Below are positions 51,091-61,689 of a stretch of 64,000 bases of DNA, in pieces. A program made the translations under genes and the position numbers. This DNA is from Streptomonospora nanhaiensis. GTDB taxonomy: Bacteria > Actinomycetota > Actinomycetes > Streptosporangiales > Streptosporangiaceae. The stretch lies in the NCBI RefSeq assembly GCF_026642255.1, contig NZ_CP113264.1, forward strand, positions 7,068,001-7,132,000, read 5' to 3'. Numbering within the stretch: the stretch's first letter is position 1; each line of letters begins with the position of its first letter. The notes beneath the pieces are model-generated. The model saw only the letters and a program-made list of their open reading frames with translations, did no database searches and was not told the origin of the DNA.

Positions 51091-53619
51091 TCAGCCCCGT
51101 CGGGAGGACACCTCACCGGCGTCCTTCTCCGGGGTGGGGCCCGCGTCTGCGGCGGCGTCGCCGTCCTCGGCCCCCCGCTCGTGCGGGTGGCGCTTCTCCA
51201 GGGCGGCGCCCTCCACGTCGATGTCGGGCAGGATCCGGTCGAGCCACCTGGGCAGCCACCACGCGCCGTTCCCCGCCAGGTGCATGAGCGCGGGGATCAG
51301 CGCCATGCGCACGACGAAGGCGTCGATGAGCACGCCGAAGGCGAGCGCGAACCCGATCGAGCTGATCATGACGCTGTGGGAGAAGACGAACCCGCCGAAC
51401 ACCGAGATCATGATGATCGCCGCGGCGGTGACCACGGCGCGGCCGGCGTGGAACCCGCGCACCACGGCCACCCGGGCGGGGTCGCCGTGCACGTAGGCCT
51501 CGCGCATGCCCGTACCGATGAAGAGCATGTAGTCCATCGCCAGGCCGAACAGGATGCCGGCCAGGAGCGTGGGCAGGAAGTTCAGCACCGGCCCGGTGTT
51601 CTCGATCCCGAAGAGGCCTCCCAGCCATCCCCACTGGTAGACGGCCACCACCCCGCCCAGCGAGGCGAAGAAGGACAGCACGAACCCGAGCGTGGCCACG
51701 ACCGGCACGAAGACCGACCGGAACACCAGCAGCAGGATCACCAGGGACAGGCCCACGACCACGGTGAGGTAGGTCGGCAGCGACTCGCTCAGGGTCTCCG
51801 AGATGTCGATGTTTCCGCTGGCCATGCCCGCGACGCCCAGCGGCCCGGCGCCGTCGATCGGCTCCATGTCGCGGAGGGTGTGCACGAGTTCCTCGGTGGT
51901 CTCGCTGGACGGGCCGTCCTCGGGCACGACCTGGAAGATGGCCAGGGAGTGGTCGTCGGAGATCCCGATGGGCGCCACCGCCGAGACGTCGTCGTGGGAG
52001 TAGAGCTCCTCCGCGACCTGTGCCTGCTCGTCCAGGGCGTTCTGCTCGGCGGCCTCGTCGGTCGGTCCGCCGGTGAGTTCGGCGACGACCAGGAGCGTGC
52101 CGTTCTGCCCCGCTCCGAAGTTCTCCTCCACGGCGGTGTAGGCCCGGTACTGGGTGGAGTCGGTGGGCTCCGCGGAGCCGTCCGGCATGCCCAGTCGCAG
52201 GCCCAGAGCGGGCAGGGCGATGATGACCAGGGCGATCACGGCGACGGCGGCCTGGAGCACGGCCCGGCCGGTCGACATCGGCCGGATGCTCTCGGACCCG
52301 CCCGTGTTGCCGCCCCCTGCGGACGCGGCGGCGTTCTCCGCGAGGCGTCCGCGCTCGCGGCGCGACAGGATGCGCATGCCGATCAGCGACAGCAGCGCCG
52401 GGACGAGCGTGATCGCGATGAACACGGCGACGGCGATGGAGATCGCACCCACACTGCCCATGAGGCCGAGGAAACCGATCCCGGTCAGGTTCAGGCCCAG
52501 CAGCGCGACGAGCACGGTAGTTCCCGCGAAGACCACCGCGTTGCCCGCGGTCCCGTTGGCCAGGCCGATGGACTCGCCGACCTCGGCGCCCTGCTTGAGC
52601 TGGCGGCGGTGGCGGTTGACGATGAACAGCGCGTAGTCGATGCCGACGGCCAGACCGAGCATCAGGCCGAGGATCGGCGTCACCGACGCCATCTCCAGCA
52701 CCCCGGACAGCGACATCGCGATCAGGGTGGCCACACCGACGCCGATCAGCGCCGTCAGGATCGGCAGGCCGGCGCCCACCAGGGTTCCCAGCATGACCAC
52801 CAGCACCACGGCGGCCACGATCACGCCGATCACCTCGGCGGTGCTGACCAGGCTGGGCATCGCCATGGCCATGTCGTTGCCGAAGTCGACGGTGGTGCCG
52901 GGCACCGGGTCGCTCTCGAAGACCGCCATGACGGCGTCGCGGGTCTCCTGGGAGATCTCCGTCTGGCTGTCGGTGAAGGCGATGTTGACCAGGGCGGTGC
53001 TGCCGTCCTCGGAGACCGTGCGGATCCCGGAGGCCATCTCCAGCATGGCCTCGCCCCGTTCGAGCTCCTCCAGGCCCGTCTCGATCTCCTCGAGGTTCTG
53101 GTCGATCACGGCCTGTTCGGCGTCGAGCCCGGCCTCGGCCTGGTCGAGCATCCCGGCGGCCTCCGCCTGGGCGCGGCCCGCGTCGAGCTCCGCCTGGCCG
53201 GCTTCGAGGTCCTGGAGCCCGGACTCGAGCTCCTCGCGGCCGTCCTCCAGCTCCTGCTGCTGGTCGGCCCGCTGGTCCTCTGTGGCGAACGGGTCCACCG
53301 TCGTCTCGACGCCGGAGGCCTCGGCGGCCTCCTCCGCGCGGTCGGCGATCGCGTCCTGCTGTTCCTCCGTGAAGGCCGAGCCGTCCTCGGTCTGGTAGAC
53401 GACGGTGCCCGCGCCGCCGCCCATACCGGAGAACTCCTGCGACAGGAGCTGCTCCACCTCGTCGGTGGGCGTCCCCGGGATGGAGAAGCTGTCCTCCAGC
53501 TCCCCGGAGAAGAGGAAGAAGGCGGTACCGGCCGCCACGAGCAGCGCCAGCCAGATCGCTATGGCGGTCTTGGCGCGGTGTGCGCACGCGCGCCCGAGTC
53601 TGTAGAGAAATTCAGCCAT
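51091..53619 (-). CDS. MMPL-family RND transporter
   Basis: An 842-residue membrane protein with about 12 transmembrane helices in two similar halves. The first helix is TAIAIWLALLVAAGTAFFLF. An outer domain (about 45-200) contains a coiled-coil-like run of Glu, Leu and Gln heptads. Conserved motifs include LGLAVGIDYALFIVNRHRRQL and, in the second half, ILFGLAMDYMLFIGTGMREA. Such proteins export lipids or hydrophobic drugs using the proton gradient. It follows the TetR gene by 48 bp and is probably in its operon. Confidence 0.93.
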   Translation of the reverse strand: MAEFLYRLGRACAHRAKTAIAIWLALLVAAGTAFFLFSGELEDSFSIPGTPTDEVEQLLSQEFSGMGGGAGTVVYQTEDGSAFTEEQQDAIADRAEEAAEASGVETTVDPFATEDQRADQQQELEDGREELESGLQDLEAGQAELDAGRAQAEAAGMLDQAEAGLDAEQAVIDQNLEEIETGLEELERGEAMLEMASGIRTVSEDGSTALVNIAFTDSQTEISQETRDAVMAVFESDPVPGTTVDFGNDMAMAMPSLVSTAEVIGVIVAAVVLVVMLGTLVGAGLPILTALIGVGVATLIAMSLSGVLEMASVTPILGLMLGLAVGIDYALFIVNRHRRQLKQGAEVGESIGLANGTAGNAVVFAGTTVLVALLGLNLTGIGFLGLMGSVGAISIAVAVFIAITLVPALLSLIGMRILSRRERGRLAENAAASAGGGNTGGSESIRPMSTGRAVLQAAVAVIALVIIALPALGLRLGMPDGSAEPTDSTQYRAYTAVEENFGAGQNGTLLVVAELTGGPTDEAAEQNALDEQAQVAEELYSHDDVSAVAPIGISDDHSLAIFQVVPEDGPSSETTEELVHTLRDMEPIDGAGPLGVAGMASGNIDISETLSESLPTYLTVVVGLSLVILLLVFRSVFVPVVATLGFVLSFFASLGGVVAVYQWGWLGGLFGIENTGPVLNFLPTLLAGILFGLAMDYMLFIGTGMREAYVHGDPARVAVVRGFHAGRAVVTAAAIIMISVFGGFVFSHSVMISSIGFALAFGVLIDAFVVRMALIPALMHLAGNGAWWLPRWLDRILPDIDVEGAALEKRHPHERGAEDGDAAADAGPTPEKDAGEVSSRRG

Positions 53620-53667
53620 GGTTGTTGTCTGCCAAACGGAGATGGGTGGTGGGAGCGCGTCGTGCGC

Positions 53668-54330
53668 TCAGGAGGAGGCGGGACCGACCGAGCCGTACCC
53701 GTCCCGGTTGACGGCGATCATGCGGTCCAGCAGTTCGGACCAGACCCGGCGGGAGGACGCGGTGACGACTCCCCCGGTGGTCTGCTCCCAGCGCTGGACC
53801 GTGACCGCGCCGCCGCTGATGAGCGCGCCGCACATGAGGTCGACCACGAGCGGGTCGACACGCGGGTGACGGCGCGTCATGATCGCCGCCAGGCGGGCGC
53901 TCACGTCGTTCATCGCCCGCTCGAACAGCGCCGCACGGCTCGGGGCCGGTTCGTGCCCCTCCTGTTTGAGGAACTGCTTGAGCCGGGTGATCGGGGTGAG
54001 CAGGTCGGTGCTGCGTATCGCCGCGGCGAACTCGTCGAACATGCTCCCCGGGCGGTCGGCGTCCGCCGCGGTGAGGTTGGCCTCGATGCTGTCGACGATC
54101 GCCTCCAGCATCTGGCCGAACACCTCGAGGACGATGTCGTCCAGGGACCTGAAGTGGTTGAACACGGTCCGGCGGGAGACGTCGGCCCGTTCCGCGAGCT
54201 GGTCGACGGTGAAGCCGGTCCCCCCGCTCTCGGTCATCAGCGCGGCGGCGGCCTCGACGATGGCGCGACGGTGGCGCGACTTGAGAGCCGCACGCCGGTC
54301 ACGTGAGGGCTGTCGGTGCTGGTCGTTCAC
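53668..54330 (-). CDS. TetR-family transcriptional regulator
   Basis: A 220-residue repressor. The N-terminal helix-turn-helix (about residues 20-70) reads IVEAAAALMTESGGTGFTVDQLAERADVSRRTVFNHF (here joined from the visible parts), and the C-terminal ligand domain is helical and variable. It lies directly upstream of the MMPL exporter on the same strand. A clear palindromic site lies 22 bp before its start codon, so it probably represses itself and the exporter until a hydrophobic ligand binds. Confidence 0.9.
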   Translation of the reverse strand: MNDQHRQPSRDRRAALKSRHRRAIVEAAAALMTESGGTGFTVDQLAERADVSRRTVFNHFRSLDDIVLEVFGQMLEAIVDSIEANLTAADADRPGSMFDEFAAAIRSTDLLTPITRLKQFLKQEGHEPAPSRAALFERAMNDVSARLAAIMTRRHPRVDPLVVDLMCGALISGGAVTVQRWEQTTGGVVTASSRRVWSELLDRMIAVNRDGYGSVGPASS

Positions 54331-54351
54331 GGTTTCACGCTAGACACCAGA

Positions 54352-54383
54352 GTGCACTAAGTGCAACGAAGCACTGGGTGCAC
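54352..54383. promoter_or_regulatory. TetR operator upstream of the TetR-MMPL operon
   Basis: GTGCACTAAGTGC (54352-54364) and GCACTGGGTGCAC (54371-54383) are near-perfect inverted half sites separated by AACGAA. Each half is itself partly symmetric, which would fit two dimers. Confidence 0.75.
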
Positions 54384-54612
54384 CTAGTCACACTCGGGGC
54401 GCGGCCGACCCCGCCCCGGAGGCCGCCGTGTGCGGCGGACCCGCACCGGCCCGCCCCGCCGGCTCCCCCGCGGCGTCGTACGGGGAGCGCCGCGGCGTCC
54501 CGCCACCCTTCGGGCCGACCTTTCGCGGTCGAGCCGCGCCGCGGGACGGAGAACCCCTCCCGGTGTCCGTCCCGCGCGTCCCGGGCCCGTTCCCGCAGCG
54601 CCCCGGAAAGAG

Positions 54613-54768
54613 CTAGTCGTCGCCGGACGAGCCGCAGCCGTGCTCACCGAAACCGGGGATGCTGCCCTGGCTCCGCTCCCAGGCGAGCTGGTCGCCCTGG
54701 CGTTCGACGGCCTTGCGCTCCTCGGGCGTCAGGTCGTCGGGAATGGGGTCGCGGTCCTTGCGAGCCAT
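54613..54768 (-). CDS. Small hypothetical protein, 51 residues
   Basis: The protein begins MARKDRDPIPDDLTPEERKA and ends GEHGCGSSGDD. AGGAAGG precedes the ATG at 54768. It is charged, soluble and without a known domain; a similar acidic short protein type is common in actinomycete genomes. It follows the TetR promoter region by about 230 bp on the same strand. The function is unknown. Confidence 0.65.
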   Translation of the reverse strand: MARKDRDPIPDDLTPEERKAVERQGDQLAWERSQGSIPGFGEHGCGSSGDD

Positions 54769-55104
54769 GGTGGCCTTCCTGTTCCTTCTCCGTGTCGTGG
54801 TCCGGCACCGGACACGGCCGGTACTCCGCGGCGGCGCCTCATCCACCTGACGGAGCCGGGACGGAGGTCTGACGCGGAGAACGCCATGTCATTGAGTGAC
54901 CTATGTCTCACTCTCCGCATTGACCACTGTACGGGAAAGGGGCCCGTCCCGGACGGCCCGCCGACCGGCAGCGGGGACCGGGGGACACCCGGCCTCCTCA
55001 GGGCGGACCCCGCCGGGGACCGGGGAGGCCGGGCCGCTGCGGCCCGCGGCCCGACCGCGCACGAAACCCCGGCCGCACCGGCGGGCCTGTGGCATCCTGC
55101 GGCC
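54769..55104. other. Intergenic region, no gene seen
   Basis: These 336 bp separate the small protein (minus) from the VOC gene (plus). GAGTGA (54894-54899) and TCACTC (54908-54913) are inverted, and a TTGACC lies just to the right. A promoter is likely here, but its details are unclear. Confidence 0.3.
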
Positions 55105-55479
55105 ATGATCGGACGACTGCGCACCATCGCCATCGACTGCCCGGACCCGGCCGCGCTCGCCGGGTTCTACTCCGAGCTCCTGGGGCTGCCCGTCACCTAC
55201 GAGGGCGCGGACGGCTCCTGGGTGGAGATCGGCGACGGTGAAGGACCGCACCTCGCCTTCCAGCTCGCCCCGGACCACCGGCCGCCGGCGTGGCCGGACC
55301 CGGAGCGGCCCCAGCAGATGCACTTCGACATCCGGGTGGACGACATCGACGCGGCGGAGGACCGGGTGGTCGCCCTCGGAGCCACACCGCTGGCGCGTAC
55401 GCACGACGCCCCCGGCGTCCCGTTCCGCGTCTACGCGGACCCGGCCGGGCACCCGTTCTGCCTGGAGTTCACCGAGTAG
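55105..55479 (+). CDS. VOC/glyoxalase-family protein
   Basis: A 124-residue protein with two beta-alpha-beta-beta-beta modules. The first is IDCPDPAALAGFYSELLGLP, and the second begins QQMHFDIRVDDIDAAEDRVVALGA. The C-terminal GHPFCLEF is typical. Metal ligands are not obvious beyond HFDI and LEF positions. Such proteins can be dioxygenases, isomerases or antibiotic-binding proteins; nothing nearby points to one. Confidence 0.85.
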   Translation: MIGRLRTIAIDCPDPAALAGFYSELLGLPVTYEGADGSWVEIGDGEGPHLAFQLAPDHRPPAWPDPERPQQMHFDIRVDDIDAAEDRVVALGATPLARTHDAPGVPFRVYADPAGHPFCLEFTE

Positions 55480-55488
55480 CCGCCCCCC

Positions 55489-55538
55489 GGCCTGACGCCG
55501 GGCCCGGACCCGGCCCGACGCCGGGTCCGGGCCCGGCG

Positions 55539-55545
<7 letters not shown>
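55489..55545. terminator. Bidirectional terminator with a 26-bp perfect stem
   Basis: Arms at 55489-55514 and 55520-55545 are perfectly complementary around a 5-nt loop. The hairpin lies between two convergent genes, and its right arm covers the last codons and stop of the choice-of-anchor I gene. Confidence 0.8.
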
Positions 55546-57242
<1,697 letters not shown>

Positions 57243-57476
57243 GGGTCGTTCCTGGGGGTGAGGGGGAAGGGGGCGCGGACACGCCCGCGCCGCAGCCAAC
57301 CAGCTCGGAACGAGGGACAGCCGAACGGGTGGTGGCGCGAGGGTGAAGGGACCGCGCGCTCGGGGGACCAGTATCCCTGTGCGGGGTGCCGCTGTGGCCC
57401 TGTTCGGAGAACTCCTCCGAGGTCCTCGCCGGGGCCGGGCCGCGGTTCCGCCGCCGGTCCCGAGCGGCGGCGTCGG

Positions 57477-57681
57477 ACACGGGGACGACGGTGCGGCGGC
57501 CGAGACGTCGGGCCGCTTCGAGCTCGGCGAGGGACTTGCCGGAACCCGGCGGGAGAGCGGTCCAGGCGTGCCGGAGCCCCTCCGCACGGTGGGCGCCGGC
57601 GGCGTCCGGGGCGGTGCGCCGGCAGGGGTGGAACTCGCCGGACCGGCGGGCCGCCGCGAGCGGCGTGGGTGTTTCGGACAC
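57477..57681 (-). pseudogene. Remnant of a DEAD/DEAH-type helicase N-terminus
   Basis: A minus-strand frame opens at a GTG (57681) and reads MSETPTPLAAARRSGEFHP, then AWTALPPGSGKSLAELEAAR and RLGRRTVVPV. This matches the N-terminal ATPase block of actinomycete helicases, including Walker A PPGSGKS. After about residue 70 the similarity ends, and the choice-of-anchor I gene starts 235 bp further on. The remaining several hundred residues of a helicase are missing, so this is a decayed fragment. Confidence 0.55.
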
Positions 57682-57735
57682 GCGCGCACAGCAGACGGGG
57701 CGGCCGTCTCCGGAGGGGGACGGGCCCCCGGGGGA

Positions 57736-58149
57736 TCAGTACCCGGCGGAGCGGAGCCGCTGCCAGGCGGTGACCCAGCGCCGGCGCTCACCGTCGTCGG
57801 TACCCGCGCAGGCGGTGACGAAGGCCATGAGGAACACGTATCTGGGCAGCTCGGTGCCTTCGAGGGCCTGCTGGAAGGTGGAGCTCTTGACCGCTCCCCC
57901 GCACAGGTACTCGAGTTCGAGGTAGGACCAGTCGCCCGCCCAGACGAGGTAGCGGCGCATGGTCAGCAGGAACTCGGCGGGGTTCTCGGCGTCCAGGGGG
58001 TTGGGGCGCTGTTCGTAGCCGACCAGCGCCTGCACGGGGAGGCGGCGCTCGACGGTTGCGCTGGGGGTGGACAGGACGCTGTCCAGCCATGTGGTGCGGC
58101 CGAGGGCGATGTTGGGACCGGTGGGCTCAAGGATGTTTGTGGGACTCAC
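57736..58149 (-). CDS. HTH-domain protein of the actinomycete YLxWAGxxSYxxLE type
   Basis: A 137-residue protein. Residues 65-130 (RRYLVWAGDWSYLELEYLCG, SSTFQQALEGTELPRYVFLM, FVTACAGTDDGERRRWVTAW) follow the pattern of the small helix-turn-helix domain found at the N-terminus of many actinomycete regulatory ATPases. Here it stands alone. The first 60 residues are not recognised. The ATG at 58149 has GGAGACG upstream. It may be a DNA-binding regulator; targets are unknown. Confidence 0.7.
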   Translation of the reverse strand: MSPTNILEPTGPNIALGRTTWLDSVLSTPSATVERRLPVQALVGYEQRPNPLDAENPAEFLLTMRRYLVWAGDWSYLELEYLCGGAVKSSTFQQALEGTELPRYVFLMAFVTACAGTDDGERRRWVTAWQRLRSAGY

Positions 58150-58570
58150 ATCGTCTCCTTTTCACCGGTCGAAATCGACGTCATGTAGTTCTTCCGTGCG
58201 TGGTACGCCCGAGTGGCGCAAACGCGAACAAGGGGGCTGAGAGAACACCGAAGGCCGGTCTCGGGATGTTGTGGAGGGAACTCCGACGGTTCGGTTACCA
58301 GGAAATCTACCGGATGAACACGACACGCGAAAGCGCCTGGTGCCCGGGTTCCGGAGAGGCGTGGGTCTCCCTGGCCTGTGACGTGGACGCCCCGTCGCGC
58401 CCCACTGTGGAATTTTTGTGCGCAACACAGCAAATGTCATCTGACGCCCCGAGGGAAACGTCCGCAATGATGGGAAATGGTGGGAGCGGCGCGACCTGGG
58501 AAAGCATGGAAATGATCTTGCTTCCCCGAAAAGCAGGTTAACCGAATCACCAGTTTTAGCGGGACCGAAA
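58150..58570. other. Intergenic region, less GC-rich
   Basis: These 421 bp lie upstream of the HTH gene. Composition is clearly lower in GC than the genes. Open frames of 60-75 codons occur on both strands but lack the third-position bias of real genes. It likely carries the HTH promoter and some decayed sequence. Confidence 0.4.
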
Positions 58571-59326
58571 CTAGCCCTCCGGAGCCCACGCCAGGACGGT
58601 GGCGTCGTCGCTCGCCTTGCCCCGCGGGAACTCCGACCGCTCCGGATCGGCTCTTTCCAGTACGCGGACCCGGTCCACCAGGGAACGGGGTCCCTTGTCC
58701 GATACCAGGGCGAGAATCTGTCCCCAATTCAGGTCGCCGAACGTCTCGGCCACCCGGCCCGCCCCGTCGGTCATCGCCGCGAAGGAGCGTGCGGGCAGGG
58801 TTCCGGTGATCGCCTCCTCGGCGGCACGCGTGTCCGCCCCCGCCGTCCAGAAGCCGCCGGGCACGTTGCGCAGGTCCCGGATCGCGCCCCGGCGGTCCGG
58901 CTCGGCCCTCAGGTCGTCGAGCCGGGTGTCGGCGACCACGACCGCTCCGCCCGCTCCGTCCTCCACCAGCAGGACGGAGTCGGACAGCACCAGGTACTCC
59001 AGCCGCCCGCCGCCCACCCGCACCGCCACCACCGTCGCCGACGGCGTCTGCCGGTTGTCGAGGTCGCAGGTGTCCGCGTGCAGCGCCGAGGCCGTGGCGA
59101 TGGCCTCGGCCAGGGAGTCGCGGAGGGGCGCCCCCGCGTCCGCTCCGGCCAGCAGGAGCGCGCCGAGCCGCCGCGTGTACCAGGCGACGCCGTGGGAGCA
59201 GCCGTCGTCCAGGCCGTCCGGGGCGGTGGCCCCGTCCAACAGCACGGCACTGGTCGCGGTGGCGGCGGCGAAGTCCTCGTTCGGCCGGCCGGGGTCTCCC
59301 GGCTCCGTGGTGATCAGGAAGGGCAC
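58571..59326 (-). CDS. PP2C-like protein phosphatase
   Basis: A 251-residue protein with PP2C metal-site motifs in order: NEDFAAA near residue 16, LLDGATAPDG near residue 29, LSDSVLLVEDG, MTDGAGRVAE and SDDATVLAW at the C-terminus. It lacks extra sensor domains. The start is a GTG with AGAGGAA upstream. It likely dephosphorylates Ser/Thr-phosphorylated proteins. No kinase gene is adjacent. Confidence 0.82.
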   Translation of the reverse strand: MPFLITTEPGDPGRPNEDFAAATATSAVLLDGATAPDGLDDGCSHGVAWYTRRLGALLLAGADAGAPLRDSLAEAIATASALHADTCDLDNRQTPSATVVAVRVGGGRLEYLVLSDSVLLVEDGAGGAVVVADTRLDDLRAEPDRRGAIRDLRNVPGGFWTAGADTRAAEEAITGTLPARSFAAMTDGAGRVAETFGDLNWGQILALVSDKGPRSLVDRVRVLERADPERSEFPRGKASDDATVLAWAPEG

Positions 59327-59525
59327 CGGGGCAGTTCCTCTCCGCCGGGCGGCGCCTGCGCACGGCTGCCCGTCATCTTCCCGCCCGGGCGGCGTTCACG
59401 CCGGACCGCCGCCCGGAACGCGCACAGGGCGCGTCGGCCGGAGCACCCCTGCCGGACGCCGCGGGGGCCCCGGCGCCCGCCCCGGCGCCCGGCGCCGGGG
59501 CGGAGCACCCCGGCTCCGGAAGGGG

Positions 59526-60287
59526 TCAGCGGACGAGGACGGAGGTGTGCACGTCGATGTTCCCGCTCTCCCAGAGCCAGTCCATCGCGGCCAGGCTCAC
59601 CCGCGCGCACCCCTTGGAGGCGGGCTGCGCGGGAACGCTCGGGTATCCGTGGACGGCGATGCCGCCGTTGAAGTACTTGGGTCGGTAGAGGGCGCCGTAG
59701 GGGCCGGGGTCCCAGGCGTCCACGTCACGGAAGACGGTGTAGGTGCCGGTGGGGGTGGTGGCGATCCGCTCGCTGCCGTCCGAGCCCTCGTAGGGCTGGC
59801 CGGAGCCGGTGGAGGTGTTGACGACGCGCTCGACCTCGCCGTCGGAGACCACCAGGAGCAGCTGCCTCTCCAGGTCGATCTCCAGCAGGTCGCCGGAGGT
59901 GGTCGTGGCGGAGGGGAGCACGCCCTCGTCGAGCGCTGCGCGGGTGGCGGGGCCGACCACGCCGTCGCGATCGAGGCCGGCGGCCTTCTGGAGGGCCACG
60001 ACCGCCTGGTCCGTGTGGAAGCCGAACTGGCCGTCCACGCCGTCGATCCAGTAGCCCAGCTCGGTGAGCCGCTCCTGGAGGGCGGTCACCTCCGGTCCCG
60101 TGCTGCCCTGGCGCAGCTCCGGTCCGGAGGCGGCGGGGCCGGGGGCGGCGGAGGCGGACGCCGGGGGCGCGAGCACGGCGGCGCCCAGGAGGAGGGCGCA
60201 CGCCGCGGCCAGGACCGCGACCATCGAGCGGACGGACCGTGTCCGGGCGGGCGGGGGAAGCGTGAGGAGTGAGGGGGGAGTTGCCAT
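59526..60287 (-). CDS. L,D-transpeptidase with peptidoglycan-binding domain
   Basis: A 253-residue exported protein. The signal peptide spans about residues 18-47 (AVLAAACALLLGAAVLAPPA). A PG_binding_1 domain follows (about 55-122; GPEVTALQERLTELGYW and AVVALQKAAGL). The YkuD catalytic domain (about 130-253) has the active-site block HGYPSVP and SKGCARVS with the catalytic Cys. It forms 3-3 cross-links or attaches proteins in the cell wall. It is a single gene on the minus strand. Confidence 0.93.
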   Translation of the reverse strand: MATPPSLLTLPPPARTRSVRSMVAVLAAACALLLGAAVLAPPASASAAPGPAASGPELRQGSTGPEVTALQERLTELGYWIDGVDGQFGFHTDQAVVALQKAAGLDRDGVVGPATRAALDEGVLPSATTTSGDLLEIDLERQLLLVVSDGEVERVVNTSTGSGQPYEGSDGSERIATTPTGTYTVFRDVDAWDPGPYGALYRPKYFNGGIAVHGYPSVPAQPASKGCARVSLAAMDWLWESGNIDVHTSVLVR

Positions 60288-60480
60288 ACGTCACCTGTAC
60301 CCACGAAAACGCCGGCTCTCCCCGATTCCACGTACCTGTGGACGGCTCCCGCGCGTCGTGGCACGTCACGCGCGTGCTCCCTTTTTCCGGCCCCCGTCCC
60401 GGCCCCGGGGACGCCGGCCACGGCCCCGCCTCCCGGGCCGCGGCACGGTCCCCCGCACCCCCGCCACGACCCGTGCGGGC

Positions 60481-61344
60481 TCAGCCCCGGCGCGTCCGGG
60501 CGTGCAGGGAGGAGGCCACCTGGACCAGAGCGCGGCACCGGGCGAACTCCACGGCGGTGAACGGCACCCCGTTCCGGCGGACGGTGAGCACGCCCCCGTC
60601 CGGTGCGGGCAGGGTCATGGAGGCGCCCGAGAGGTCCTCCCTCCCGAGCCCGGCGGGAGGGCTGTCGGCGTGCTCCACCTCGTGGGCCGCCGTGAGCGCG
60701 AGCAGGGAGCGCTCCAGGGTGGCCGCCCCGGCGATCAGCGCGCTGACCAGGGCGAGGGTGCGGCTGGTGGTGTCGCTGAGTTCGTGGACGTCGGCGGGCC
60801 GTACGAGCGCGTCCCGGCCGCCCGCCTCGCGCACGGCGGTGTGCAGCGCCTCCTCCCCCACGTGCGCGGGGGCGCTGACGAAGAACTCGTCCACGGCGTC
60901 GGTCCCGGCGGGGTGCACCTGCATCAGCCGGATGTCGACCCCCAGGGCCGCGAACCGGGCGGTGAGCGCCGCCAGGCCGCCGGGCACGTCGGCGACGGTC
61001 ACCCTCACCCCCCACAACCGGTCGTCGGCCGGGTCGTGCGCGGCGTACGGCGCGGTCCCCGCCGCGTCCCCCGCCCCGCTCCCGGCCGCGTCCGCGCGCG
61101 GTCCGCGGCGCCGGGGCGCGTGCGCGGCTCGGTGCCGGTGCCAGCGGTGCAGCGCGGAGACCGCGAGGAGGAGCACCCCCACGCCGATCAGCGTGCGGAC
61201 ACCTCCGTCGCTGTGTCCGAGGGAGAGCACCACGACGTGCGACGCCCCCGCCGCGAGGAGCAGTGCGCCCAGGTCGAGTGCCTCGCGGCCGAGGAAGCCG
61301 TGGCGGTGGTCGTTGTTCCCGTGGTCACCATCGGAGACGTCCAT
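60481..61344 (-). CDS. ACT-like domain membrane protein
   Basis: A 287-residue protein with two N-terminal membrane helices (DLGALLLAAGASHVVVLSL and LIGVGVLLLAVSAL), then an ACT-like fold (WGVRVTVADVPGGLAALTAR, ALGVDIRLMQVH, DEFFVSAP). The rest is a second alpha/beta segment of unknown type. ACT folds bind amino acids, so membrane-linked amino acid sensing is possible. The C-terminal GGVLTVRRNGVPFTAVEFAR is not recognised. Confidence 0.7.
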   Translation of the reverse strand: MDVSDGDHGNNDHRHGFLGREALDLGALLLAAGASHVVVLSLGHSDGGVRTLIGVGVLLLAVSALHRWHRHRAAHAPRRRGPRADAAGSGAGDAAGTAPYAAHDPADDRLWGVRVTVADVPGGLAALTARFAALGVDIRLMQVHPAGTDAVDEFFVSAPAHVGEEALHTAVREAGGRDALVRPADVHELSDTTSRTLALVSALIAGAATLERSLLALTAAHEVEHADSPPAGLGREDLSGASMTLPAPDGGVLTVRRNGVPFTAVEFARCRALVQVASSLHARTRRG

Positions 61345-61689
61345 GGACCCGAAGGTGCCCGGCGGACGTTGCGCCCGTTCGTCACTCCGTGACGACGAGG
61401 TAACGACTCGGAGTGACGTCCGTCACGGAGCGGAGTCGCCGCCCGCGGTCCGACCGGCCGCCGCCGTCCCCGCCCGCGGCGGCCCCCGCACCGGAGGGGC
61501 CGCCGCGGGTCCGGTCCGCGCGGGTGCGCCGGGCCGGCGCACCCGCGCGGCATCGCTCCGGGAACACCTGGAGGGTGTGAGCGAAACCGCACTCCACCTG
61601 CGATGATCCGGACGTTCGTCACCGTTCCACGGGGTGGAGTGCAAGCGAGGTGCGACCACTCGCACGCGACGATCCACGAGGTGCGCGAC
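61345..61689. other. Intergenic region, no gene seen
   Basis: These 345 bp separate divergent genes. GTTCGTCACTCCGTGACG and similar CGTCAC/GTGACG inverted pieces occur near 61376-61430, which may be regulator half sites. No complete gene is visible. Confidence 0.3.

Noticed and set aside
51181-54306. A 1041-codon plus-strand frame opposite the MMPL and TetR genes
   Set aside because: It has low-complexity His/Gln/Arg composition with no motif and crosses the boundary of two real genes.
58313-58541. A 75-codon plus-strand ORF in the gap before the PP2C gene
   Set aside because: Third-position GC is low compared with real genes here, and there is no ribosome site or domain.
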